Below are positions 16,308-24,457 of a stretch of 64,000 nucleotides of DNA, piece after piece; positions within the stretch are counted from its first letter, which is position 1; each line of letters starts with the position of its first letter. The position numbers were made by a program, and so were the translations under genes. Location: NCBI GenBank assembly GCA_964579825.1, contig CAZOHT010000010.1, forward strand, positions 39,895 through 103,894, written 5' to 3'. The notes under the pieces were generated by a model, which searched no databases, was not told the DNA's origin, and saw only the letters and a program-made list of their open reading frames with translations. Source of the stretch: SPCO01 sp964579825. GTDB lineage: Bacteria; Chloroflexota; Limnocylindria; Limnocylindrales; CSP1-4.

Positions 16308-17348
16308 GTGAACACCTCCTCCCGGACCGTGGCACGTCGAGCTGCGGGTTTGGCGCTCCTCGTGATCGTCATCGTCGGCGTCTCGGCAGCACCCGCCGCG
16401 ATCACCCCCGTGCCCACGCCGCCCCCGACGACCGTGCCGATCGCGGGCACCGCCGCGACCCGGGCCCCGACCGTACCGGAGGCCAAGACCGTCCGCGTCA
16501 CGTCCATCAAAGCGCTGCTCAACGCGCTCGAGGACGACACGGTCGACGCGATCGTCGTCAAAGACGGCACCTACCGCATCAGCCCGTCGAATGAGCTCGC
16601 TGAAGACTCGCTGTGGATCGGTGCCCGCTTCGCTGACCGGACGAGGCCAGTCCTTGTCCGCGCGGAGACGCGCGGCGGTGTGACCTTCGAGGGGGATGGG
16701 CGGGGCGACTACGGGGCATTGAGCTTCGAGGACGGCGCTCACCATCAGACGTGGGACGGTTTCAACTTCACGAACATGGTCGCCGATCAGACCGGGGTCA
16801 TCGAGGTCGGAGGATATGTCCCGAGGCGTACGCCGCATCACATCACGGTGACGAACATCCGCATCGAGTCGAGTGTCAAGGGCCGCGCCACGACGATGGT
16901 TGGCCGCTCCTGGGACCATGGCATCTACATCGCGCACGCGAAAGGCACCGGTCCCCATGACCTGGTCTTCGAAGACATCTACGTCGATGGTCGTGGCGGC
17001 CTCGCGAGCGCCGTCCACTTCGATCACGGCGACGAAGCGAATCCTGCCGCTCGTGACGTCACGGTCCGCCGACTCACCGTGGTCGGGACACAACAAGCCA
17101 TCATCCTCTGGGAACCTACCCTGCACGACATCACATTCGACTCGGTCACGATCCGGGACGTGCTCCGATTCGGGATCCGTTTCGAATCGATCGGCGCCAC
17201 AGGCATCACGTTCGCCAATATCACATCGATCCGATCAGGCTGCCAGGGGTTCTTCAGCTCGGAGGGCGACGCGCCACCCGGGGTCACGTTCGTGAACGCC
17301 GACCTCGACCCCGCGCGAGACCCCGCAGCGGACGGTTGCCCCGACTGA
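16308..17348 (+). CDS. secreted right-handed beta-helix protein
   Basis: 346 residues from a GTG. An N-terminal basic patch and hydrophobic segment (GLALLVIVIVGVSAAPAAI) form a signal peptide, followed by a Pro/Thr-rich linker and a helix-type domain with the chondroitinase/pectate-lyase-like opening IVVKDGTYRISPS. Runs of short strands such as VTNIRIESS, LVFEDIYVDG, VTVRRLTVVG and ITFDSVTIRD mark the coils. It is clearly paralogous to the C-terminal domain of the protein encoded at 20815 (shared FADRTRP, RAETRGGV, SFEDGAHHQTWDGF and GRSWDHGIYIAHA). It lacks that protein's N-terminal module, and I see no riboswitch upstream. A role in exopolysaccharide binding or processing is inferred from the neighbouring wzz and wzy genes. 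Confidence 0.78.
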   Translation: MNTSSRTVARRAAGLALLVIVIVGVSAAPAAITPVPTPPPTTVPIAGTAATRAPTVPEAKTVRVTSIKALLNALEDDTVDAIVVKDGTYRISPSNELAEDSLWIGARFADRTRPVLVRAETRGGVTFEGDGRGDYGALSFEDGAHHQTWDGFNFTNMVADQTGVIEVGGYVPRRTPHHITVTNIRIESSVKGRATTMVGRSWDHGIYIAHAKGTGPHDLVFEDIYVDGRGGLASAVHFDHGDEANPAARDVTVRRLTVVGTQQAIILWEPTLHDITFDSVTIRDVLRFGIRFESIGATGITFANITSIRSGCQGFFSSEGDAPPGVTFVNADLDPARDPAADGCPD

Positions 17349-17463
17349 CGGTCTCGGAGATCGCGTGGCGGGGGTGGTGGCGAAGCGCAACAGCCCGCGC
17401 CGGCATCGATTGACCGTCCAGACCGGACCATCCATCATGGTGCACCCCGTTGGAGGACGATTC

Positions 17464-18147
17464 GTGGCTGAAACTCGTCGGTTCGCGACGACCCGGACCT
17501 GGTTGTGGTTCATCGCGCTCGCGACGATCGTCGGTGCGACCGTCGCGATCCTTGCAAGTCAACTCGTCGCCCCCACCTACGCGGGTCGCGCGACGATCCT
17601 CGTCTCGCCGATGCCGCGCGAGGCCCAGATCACGAATGGCGATCTCGAGGTCACTCGGGTCGCGGCTGCCACGCTCGGCGAGCTGGCGACGACAGGCCCC
17701 GTCCTCGATCGAGCGATCGATTCCACAGATGTCGCCACGAATGCGACGGCCCTCGCAAAGGTGGTCACGACGCGCGTGCCAGTCGGGACGAGCCTGCTCG
17801 AGATCACGGTCACTCAGTCCAACAAGGACGCGGCTGCAGAGCTGGCCAACGCGATCGCCGCCGAACTGATCGACTATGCCGACCCGAACCGCTCCAACGG
17901 AGGGTCCGCCTGGCAGGTCGACGCGGCCGTGGTCGACCCCGCGATCCCGCCTACCCAGGCCGAGGGCTTCGGGACCGGGATGACCGTCGTCCTTGCTGCT
18001 CTTATCGCCATGGTCATCGCGGCGAGCCTCGCGTTCCTCGTTGAGAACATGCGGGCCAACCAACCCTTCTCCGACAAGGATCGGAGCGAAGGTCGACGCA
18101 GCGACTCGAACTTGGACCGTGGAGACTCCCGCCAGCCGATCGGCTAA
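17464..18147 (+). CDS. Wzz-like polysaccharide chain-length/co-polymerase protein
   Basis: 227 residues with two transmembrane segments, WLWFIALATIVGATVAILA near the start and GMTVVLAALIAMVIAASLAF near the end, enclosing a periplasmic-type domain (VAPTYAGRATILVSP at its start). A polar C-terminal tail of about 30 residues lacks the Walker motifs of a fused tyrosine kinase. Such proteins set the length of Wzy-made polymers. GTG at 17464 is chosen because TTGGAGGA lies six bases upstream; the open frame extends back to 17365. The gene lies 27 bases before the Wzy-like gene, so the pair is an operon. Confidence 0.8.
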   Translation: MAETRRFATTRTWLWFIALATIVGATVAILASQLVAPTYAGRATILVSPMPREAQITNGDLEVTRVAAATLGELATTGPVLDRAIDSTDVATNATALAKVVTTRVPVGTSLLEITVTQSNKDAAAELANAIAAELIDYADPNRSNGGSAWQVDAAVVDPAIPPTQAEGFGTGMTVVLAALIAMVIAASLAFLVENMRANQPFSDKDRSEGRRSDSNLDRGDSRQPIG

Positions 18148-18174
18148 CCGCTCGACCGCGATGGTGACCAACCC

Positions 18175-19542
18175 ATGAGAGCGGCTGCCCTCCGGATCTC
18201 GACCGTGACCGGCGTTGACGAGCGGGTCGCGCTTCGTCTTGCGATCCTCGGGATCCTCGCGTCGGGTGCGATCGTCGGAGCGGCCGTTCTGACACGTGGC
18301 CTGCTGCCCGCCGCGGGTCTGGCGGGGGCCCTGCTCGTCATCGTGGCGAGCCTCCGGTGGCCGCTGATGCTGCTCTACGTCTATGTGTTCCTGATCCCGC
18401 TCGAGGAACTCATCGTCCTGGGCCCGTTCGGGACCGTCACGCGCATCGCGGGCGTCCTGTTCATCGTGGCCTACGCACTGCCGCGGATCGGGCGCCTTCG
18501 ACTGACGGCGATGCCGTCTGCTGCGTGGGCCTACCTCGGTTGGGCCATCCTGAGCATCGTGTGGGCGTTGGATCCGACCGTGGCCATGGCGGAGGCCGCC
18601 GTCCTCATCCTCCTGTTCGCCATCGGGACCGTCATCGCCATCGTGGTCGTCGAGCGCCCGTCCGTCGTGGGCCCCCTCATGTGGACGTATAGCGTCTCCG
18701 CCACGATCATCGCCCTCTACGGGCTATTGCTGTTCCTGATGGGCCAGACGATCGATGGCAACCGGATCGCCGCGCTCCCCGGACAGGACCCGGCCTACTA
18801 CGCGGCCCTGCTGCTCCCAGCCCTGGCCTTCAGCCTCGACCGTCTCGTCCAGGGCCGGGATCTCGCACCCAGCGCAGCGGTGGCCATCATCACGCTGACC
18901 GGCGTCGTGGTGTCCGGCACACGCGGCGCCTGGGTCAGCGCCGGCATCGTCATCCTGTTCTTCGTCCTGCCGCGGATCAGCACGCCGAAGCGGATCATCG
19001 CCGTCCTTGGGATGCTCATCGTGCTGCTTGGGAGCCTCCAGGTCCCGGCTGTCTCGTCGCTGCTCACCGAACGGACCGAGATCGCCGTGTCGAGCGGAGG
19101 CGCCGGACGGACGGACATCTGGACCGTCGGCATCGGGATCATCAAGCAGGCCCCGATCGTGGGCGTGGGTCTGGCGAACTTCCCGACCGCCTATACGGCC
19201 GAACTCGTGCGCGACTCCGACGTCGGTGTCTACTCGGCGGAAAACCCCGCCCACCGCAACTCGCACAGCATCATCATCGGGACGATGGGTGAGTTGGGCA
19301 TCATCGGTTTCGCATTCCTGTGCCTCCTGATCCTGCCGCTGGTGTTCCGACCCGGTTGGGGAGTCGATGCCGTGGCGATCCAGTCCGCCCTCGTGGCGCT
19401 CGTCATGAGCGCCCTGTTCCTCGACATCATCAATCGCAAGCAGTTCTGGCTCATCGTCGGGCTTGCGTGTGGCCTGGCCTACGTCGCTCGTTCGGAACGT
19501 CTGCGCACGTTGGTCCGACCGTCGGCGCCCACGCCGAGCTGA
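18175..19542 (+). CDS. Wzy/O-antigen ligase-family polymerase
   Basis: 455 residues with about twelve membrane segments. The large extracytoplasmic loop carries the Wzy_C-type features: VSGTRGAWVSAGIV, then RTDIWTVGIGIIKQAPIVG and GVGLANFPTAY, then the histidine-bearing AHRNSHSIIIGTMGELG. The family polymerises or ligates lipid-linked repeat units at the outer face of the membrane. ATG start 27 bases after the Wzz-like gene. The next gene, an epimerase, starts one base after its stop. Confidence 0.85.
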   Translation: MRAAALRISTVTGVDERVALRLAILGILASGAIVGAAVLTRGLLPAAGLAGALLVIVASLRWPLMLLYVYVFLIPLEELIVLGPFGTVTRIAGVLFIVAYALPRIGRLRLTAMPSAAWAYLGWAILSIVWALDPTVAMAEAAVLILLFAIGTVIAIVVVERPSVVGPLMWTYSVSATIIALYGLLLFLMGQTIDGNRIAALPGQDPAYYAALLLPALAFSLDRLVQGRDLAPSAAVAIITLTGVVVSGTRGAWVSAGIVILFFVLPRISTPKRIIAVLGMLIVLLGSLQVPAVSSLLTERTEIAVSSGGAGRTDIWTVGIGIIKQAPIVGVGLANFPTAYTAELVRDSDVGVYSAENPAHRNSHSIIIGTMGELGIIGFAFLCLLILPLVFRPGWGVDAVAIQSALVALVMSALFLDIINRKQFWLIVGLACGLAYVARSERLRTLVRPSAPTPS

Positions 19543-19543
19543 G

Positions 19544-20473
19544 GTGGCGCATCGTCCACCCCTCGCGGCGCCGGTCGCTCGTGCCGTCGTGACGGGCGGG
19601 GCCGGGTTCGTCGGAAGTCACCTCGTCGATCGACTGACCCGCGACGGCGTTGCCGTCCTCGTCGTCGATGACCTGTCGACCGGGCGGATGGACAACCTGC
19701 CGTCCAGCGTGACCCTCGAGGAGGTCGACATCGCGACCGACGAACTCGAGGCCATGTTCCGCCGCTGGCGTCCGGACGTCGTCTTCCACCTGGCGGCGCA
19801 AGCCAGTGTCCCGCTCTCGCTGAAGGACCCGATGCGTGACCTGGCCGTCAACGTCGTCGGGACCCATCGCGTCGCCTCGTCGGCACGCCTGGCTGGCGCC
19901 GAACGACTCGTGTTCGTGTCGTCTGGTGGTGCCATCTACGGCGAGACGTCGCGACCAGCGACGGAACGAACGACCCCGAAGCCGTCCTCCTACTACGGGG
20001 TCCACAAGCTCGCCGCCGAGGGCCATGTCAGCCTGTGTGGGATCCCGTTCGCGATCGCGCGGCCGTCGAATATCTATGGGCCTATCCAGACCGGAGGTCT
20101 CGACGGGGCGGTCGTCGCAGCGTTCGTGGAGGCTGCGAGCTCCACGGGCTCGATCCGGATCGACGGCGATGGGTCGCAGACGCGCGACTTCGTCGACGCC
20201 CGCGATGCGGTCGAGGCATTACTCCTGCTCGCCGACCAGGACACGCCTGTCGGGACCTGGAACATCGCCTCCGGGCGGCGTGTCTCGATCACCGAGCTAG
20301 CCGACTTGGTGGAAGCGGCACTTGGCCGTCCGCTCATTCGCACGTCCTCGTCGAGCCGGCCCGGCGACGTCCAGCACTCGTCCGTCTCGAGTACGAAGCT
20401 TCGGCGGCTCGGCTGGCGGCCGCGGCGCGACCTGGCCACCGGCGTGCGCGAACTGATCGCCCTTCGCGCCTGA
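19544..20473 (+). CDS. NAD-dependent sugar epimerase/dehydratase
   Basis: 309 residues from a GTG at 19544. Extended SDR motifs: VTGGAGFVGSHLVDRL for NAD binding, HLAAQASVPLSLKDP, the serine region VSSGGAIYGE, the YYGVHK Tyr/Lys pair and the product-type segment RPSNIYGPIQ. Closest in style to UDP-glucose/UDP-GlcNAc 4-epimerases or related dehydratases; the substrate is not certain. The start directly follows the wzy-like stop, so it is translationally coupled. About 250 bases of leader separate it from the riboswitch-controlled gene downstream. Confidence 0.83.
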   Translation: MAHRPPLAAPVARAVVTGGAGFVGSHLVDRLTRDGVAVLVVDDLSTGRMDNLPSSVTLEEVDIATDELEAMFRRWRPDVVFHLAAQASVPLSLKDPMRDLAVNVVGTHRVASSARLAGAERLVFVSSGGAIYGETSRPATERTTPKPSSYYGVHKLAAEGHVSLCGIPFAIARPSNIYGPIQTGGLDGAVVAAFVEAASSTGSIRIDGDGSQTRDFVDARDAVEALLLLADQDTPVGTWNIASGRRVSITELADLVEAALGRPLIRTSSSSRPGDVQHSSVSSTKLRRLGWRPRRDLATGVRELIALRA

Positions 20474-20721
20474 CCGATCCACACGGGACTGCCGCGTCCG
20501 CGACGTGATCCGCAGAGGCAGGCTACACTGGTGCCCGCAGGCATCACATTTGCCTCGCAGGGACCGGCCCCATCGGGACCCCACCCGATCGACGTCCCAC
20601 GACCCCCAAGCCCCGCGTAGGTCCTGGCTCCGGCGAGGCTGCGACCTGCCCGAGGATCCTCGCACCCTGGCGCTCACCGCCACGGTCAAGACTCTGGGAC
20701 CGGGCGTCGCCATGCGACACC

Positions 20722-20803
20722 ACCCGGCCCTCGAAGCACACCCGTCGCGAGGCGGGGCCGCAAAGCCACGGGACCCCCAGGGTCAGCCGGGCTGCCGGAA
20801 GGA
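20722..20803 (+). promoter_or_regulatory. cyclic di-GMP-I (GEMM) riboswitch, copy 1
   Basis: The conserved core GGGGCCGCAAAGCCACGGG is present at about 20753-20771. Upstream of it, CCCGTC-GCGA-GGCGGG forms the P2 stem capped by a GNRA tetraloop. Downstream, GACCC-CCA-GGGTC forms the top of P3, followed by the receptor-side strand CAGCCGGGCTGCC. The closing P1 stem pairs CGGCCC (20725-20730) with GGGCTG (20789-20794). The 3' end runs straight into GGAAGGAG (20796-20803), the ribosome-binding site of the gene at 20815. Ligand binding could therefore hide or expose translation initiation. A second copy with compensatory P1 changes lies at 35406-35478 on the minus strand. The ligand is assigned from the family consensus. 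Confidence 0.9.
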
Positions 20804-20814
20804 GTACCGATCGC

Positions 20815-22263
20815 ATGCATCGGGACACGTTCAACCGGGTCGACGAGACCCCCACGCCGCTCCCCACCCAGTCCGTTCGACGGCCCCGGCCGGTGCGTCG
20901 GCGGGCGATCGGCGTCGTCGCACTCGTGTTGCTGGCCCTCGTCGGATCGACCGTCGAAGTGTTCGCCGGTGCCGCCTCGGGCGGCCTGGTGAACCCGGAG
21001 ACCACGACCCAGGAGGCTACGACGTCCGTCACGTCGTACCAGGAAGGCAGCGCCAGGATCACCTACAACGGTCGCTGGGCGAACGCGTCATACAGTGGCT
21101 ACTCGGGCGGACTTGCCCGCGGTTCGATCCAGCGCAACGCCGGAGCGACGTTCGCGTTCACCGGCAAGAGCGTCTCCTGGGTCGGGCCGGTCGGTCCGAC
21201 GCGAGGCGCGGCAAAGGTCTATGTCGACGGGACCTACGTCAAGACCGTCAGCACATACGCCAGCCGATTCGTCGCATCAAAGACCCTCTTCAGCAAGGCC
21301 TTCACGACGTCCGGGGCCCACACCCTGCGCATCGTCGTCGTGGCGACGACCGGTCACCCCCTGGTCGCCATCGACAAGTTCACCGTGAGCTCGACGAGCA
21401 CCACAACGGCGCCGGTGGCTCCGACCACGACCGGAACCACGGTCACGGTGACCTCGATCCCGGCCCTGCTGACCGCCCTGGATAACAACAACGTGGGCCA
21501 GATCATCGTGAAGAACGGGACCTATCGCATCAGTCCGTCCAACCAGACCGCCTCGAACTCGCTATGGATCGGCGGGCGCTTCGCGGACCGGACCAGGCCG
21601 ATCGTCGTTCGAGCGGAGACGCGCGGTGGCGTGATCTTCGATGGCGGGGGCGGATCGAGCTTCGGCGGTCTGAGCTTCGAGGATGGGGCCCATCATCAGA
21701 CCTGGGATGGCTTCACATTCGCGAACATGGCGGCGACGGAGACCGGGATCATCGAGGTCGGCGGGTACGTGCCGCGCCGAGCGCCCCACAACATCATCGT
21801 GCGCAACATCGTGATCAAGAGCTCATGCACGGGCCGGGCAACGACCTCGAGTGGGCGGAGCTGGGATCATGGGATCTACATCGCCCATGCGCTCAAGACA
21901 GGTCCGTATACCCTCCGATTCGAGAACATCACGGTGGACGGGCGCGGCGGCCTCGCCAGTGCGGTCCACTTCTACCACAGCACGTCGGAGGCCCCGAACG
22001 CCTCCAGCGTCGTCGTCCGAGGACTGCACGTGACGGGCACCCAGCAGGCCGTCATCCTGTGGGATTCGACCCTGCGGAACATCACGATCGACGACGTGGA
22101 TGTCAACGGGGCCCTCGGCTACGCCATCCGCTACGAGGGGGCCGGATCATCCGGCATCATCCTGTCTAACATCACCACGAGGAACTCCGGCTACCAGGGG
22201 TTCTACAGCACGCAGGGCTCGAAGCCGGCCGGCGTCACGTTCATCAACAACAGCTTCAACTGA
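20815..22263 (+). CDS. riboswitch-controlled secreted protein: N-terminal module plus beta-helix
   Basis: 482 residues. The start MHRDTFNRVDETPTP is followed by a basic patch, one membrane/signal segment (VVALVLLALVGSTVEVFAG) and a beta-sandwich-like module of about 120 residues (TSYQEGSARITYNG, GYSGGLARGS, SWVGPVGPTRGAAKVYVDG, GHPLVAIDKF). A Thr/Pro linker leads to a right-handed beta-helix domain closely similar to the protein at 16308. The N-terminal module is shared with the protein encoded at 35385 minus. Both genes sit behind c-di-GMP-I riboswitches, so expression should follow c-di-GMP. Likely a cell-surface or exported matrix protein that binds or processes glycan; the catalytic residues of polysaccharide lyases were not identified. 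Confidence 0.83.
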   Translation: MHRDTFNRVDETPTPLPTQSVRRPRPVRRRAIGVVALVLLALVGSTVEVFAGAASGGLVNPETTTQEATTSVTSYQEGSARITYNGRWANASYSGYSGGLARGSIQRNAGATFAFTGKSVSWVGPVGPTRGAAKVYVDGTYVKTVSTYASRFVASKTLFSKAFTTSGAHTLRIVVVATTGHPLVAIDKFTVSSTSTTTAPVAPTTTGTTVTVTSIPALLTALDNNNVGQIIVKNGTYRISPSNQTASNSLWIGGRFADRTRPIVVRAETRGGVIFDGGGGSSFGGLSFEDGAHHQTWDGFTFANMAATETGIIEVGGYVPRRAPHNIIVRNIVIKSSCTGRATTSSGRSWDHGIYIAHALKTGPYTLRFENITVDGRGGLASAVHFYHSTSEAPNASSVVVRGLHVTGTQQAVILWDSTLRNITIDDVDVNGALGYAIRYEGAGSSGIILSNITTRNSGYQGFYSTQGSKPAGVTFINNSFN

Positions 22264-22357
22264 GAGTCGCCCAGGACTCTCAGCCAATATGCCCCGATGT
22301 GCCTTGCAGGCACGCCGGGGCAGGACTGGGGTCGGATTGGGTTCGCGCTCTGGACCG

Positions 22358-23602
22358 TTGATCGCCGATACGGAGCGGCCACGCCTCCGCATCGCCATGG
22401 CCCTCTATTCCACCCTCGACCATGACAGTCGGGTCCTGCGGGAGGCTGGCAGTCTGGCTGCGGCCGGCCACGACGTCACCGTCTACTGCCTCGCCTGGGC
22501 CGGCACCACCGAGGTCTCCTTCCGCGTCGTCACGCATCGACCGGATCGCTCAAGCGTCCTGCCGGATGCCAGCAGCTCGTTCCACCGTGGTGGTCGTGTC
22601 GGTCCGCTCCGCCGACTGACACGCCTGGCCGGATGGATGAGCGGCTACATCCGGAACATCCGGGCGTGGGGCAGCTGGATCGTCGAGGACGCCGGAGCCG
22701 TCGACGCCTGGCACGCGCATGACCTTCCAGGGCTGATCGCCATCGGACCTCGCGTCCGCTCCGGTGCGGCCCTCGTGTACGACAGCCACGAGATCTTCCT
22801 CGAGGCGGGCACGGCGACCCGCCTTCCGGGTCCGGTGCGTCGACTCCTGGCCGCGTACGAGCGACGACTCGTCCGCCGCGTCGATGCGATGGTGACTGTC
22901 AACGAGGCCTACGCCGGCGTCCTCGAGAAGCGGCTCGCCCCACGCCGCATGGTGATCGTTCGGAACTGCCCGCCGCGCTGGCAGCCGACGGCCGATGGCG
23001 CTCCTCGGCTGCGGGCATCGGCCGGGCTCGCCGACGATGTCCCGCTCATCCTGTACCACGGGTCCCTCGCGGCCGATCGCGGCATCGAGCAGTCGGTCGC
23101 CGCCCTGTCCGGACCTGGCATGGAGGATGTCCATCTGGCGTTACTGGGCTTTGGGAACGTCGACCGACTCGGCATCGATGGTGCTCCGGCGTCGGCTCGC
23201 GTCCATCGGGTCGAGGCCGTGTCGCCGGCGGAGTTGCTGGGGTGGGTCTCGGAAGCCGACGTCGATGTCATGCCCCTCCAGCGGTCCAGCCTCAATCATT
23301 GGCTATGCACGCCGAACAAGCTGTGGGAGAGCCTCGCAGCTGGAGTCCCCGTGGTGGTGAGCGACTTCCCCGTGATGCGCAGGATCGTCATGGACGACCC
23401 GGGGGGACCTCTGGGCGCCGTCTGCGATCCGGCCGACCCGGCGTCGCTCGCGGTCGCTGTCCGTTCGCTCCTCGACAGGCCGCCATCTGACCGTGCGGTG
23501 CTGCGGGCCCGGTGTCGCGCCGCTGCAGCCGAGCGCTGGAACTGGGAGACGGAGTCCGCTCGCCTGATCGACCTCTATGGCGACCTGGGCCGCACAGGGT
23601 AG
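22358..23602 (+). CDS. glycosyltransferase family 4-like
   Basis: About 414 residues. The N-terminal Rossmann half begins RLRIAMALYSTLDHDSRVL with EAGSLAAAGHDVTVY, includes DAWHAHDLPGL and VYDSHEIFLEAG, and the C-terminal half carries LILYHGSLAADRGIE and the donor-site region NKLWESLAAGVPVVVSDFP. This is the GT-B pattern of family 4 transferases that use nucleotide sugars, although the second glutamate of the usual Glu-x7-Glu is unclear. The start is uncertain: TTG at 22358 keeps the first beta strand, ATG at 22397 would cut into it. It lies 94 bases after the riboswitch-controlled gene and may be co-transcribed with it. Confidence 0.8.
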   Translation: MIADTERPRLRIAMALYSTLDHDSRVLREAGSLAAAGHDVTVYCLAWAGTTEVSFRVVTHRPDRSSVLPDASSSFHRGGRVGPLRRLTRLAGWMSGYIRNIRAWGSWIVEDAGAVDAWHAHDLPGLIAIGPRVRSGAALVYDSHEIFLEAGTATRLPGPVRRLLAAYERRLVRRVDAMVTVNEAYAGVLEKRLAPRRMVIVRNCPPRWQPTADGAPRLRASAGLADDVPLILYHGSLAADRGIEQSVAALSGPGMEDVHLALLGFGNVDRLGIDGAPASARVHRVEAVSPAELLGWVSEADVDVMPLQRSSLNHWLCTPNKLWESLAAGVPVVVSDFPVMRRIVMDDPGGPLGAVCDPADPASLAVAVRSLLDRPPSDRAVLRARCRAAAAERWNWETESARLIDLYGDLGRTG

Positions 23603-23644
23603 CGCCGTGCGTTCCGCCCATCGACGCGGTCCGCGCCTCCCGAG

Positions 23645-24451
23645 TCAGCCGCGCTTCGACATCCGATAGGCCACATCCTCACGGATCCGTGCGACGTCGT
23701 CGCGCAGATTGCCCATGCGATCCGCCTGCCACGACCGAGGGTGGATGAGGAGATAGACGACACGCTCCCCGCGATCGATGGCCGAGTACGGATCGCCATG
23801 CATCCACTGGTCGGGGTAGAGCAGGTCGCGATGGTAGCTGGTCACGGTCTGGAGGAACGACTCGTCATAGGTTTCGAGCCGCACGCCCATGCTGCCACGG
23901 AAGGCGGGGTCCGCCAGGATCTCGGTGTTCTTCACTTCGAGTCGCCGGTTCAGGAAGTCGCCGTGTGAGGCGACGACCGACATCGGGAGCCCGGTCACGC
24001 GCCTGAGCCGCGCGATGTTCACGGCGAACCGTTCGCGCGCCTCCGGGATCAGGGCTCGGGCGGCCGCGGTGGTCCGCGGACGCCGGTCCTTGGCGACGGT
24101 GGCCAACTCCTCGTAGTGATAGCTCGCCTCTCCCCCTCGGGCGTCGATCGCCTGCATCAGACCCACATCCAGCGTGGAGAGCCGGAAGAAGAACGAGCCG
24201 CGGACACCGAGACGCGCCTCGATCTCCCACATCGACCGCGCGGTCCCTGGGTCCGTATCGATGTCGTGGCGAAGCAGGAGGTAGCGCTGCCCAGGAACCC
24301 CGTCGCCCCGCGCGAGCTCCCAATACCGCCCGATCGGAACGATGGCGTACCCGTGATCGATCGCGTGTCGCAGCAGCGCCTCGTAGGCCTCGAGGCGGGA
24401 CGCCATGAAGAAATCGGCCACGACCCGGTCACGCACCGTCCGGAGGTCCAT
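23645..24451 (-). CDS. polysaccharide deacetylase-like protein (NodB fold)
   Basis: 268 residues. The metal-binding motif of the NodB homology domain is recognisable as LLLRHDIDTDPGTA, followed by GSFFFRLSTLDV and SYHYEELATVA, and later VVASHGDFLNRR and VVYLLIHPRSW. Carbohydrate esterase 4 enzymes remove N- or O-acetyl groups from glycans in a metal-dependent way. The first strand has the Asp pair and a His is available. No signal peptide is present, so it probably acts in the cytoplasm on a lipid-linked or nucleotide-linked intermediate. It is followed upstream on the same strand, six bases away, by the GINT1-like gene, so the two are one transcript. Confidence 0.75.
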   Translation of the reverse strand: MDLRTVRDRVVADFFMASRLEAYEALLRHAIDHGYAIVPIGRYWELARGDGVPGQRYLLLRHDIDTDPGTARSMWEIEARLGVRGSFFFRLSTLDVGLMQAIDARGGEASYHYEELATVAKDRRPRTTAAARALIPEARERFAVNIARLRRVTGLPMSVVASHGDFLNRRLEVKNTEILADPAFRGSMGVRLETYDESFLQTVTSYHRDLLYPDQWMHGDPYSAIDRGERVVYLLIHPRSWQADRMGNLRDDVARIREDVAYRMSKRG

Positions 24452-24457
24452 CGGTCC

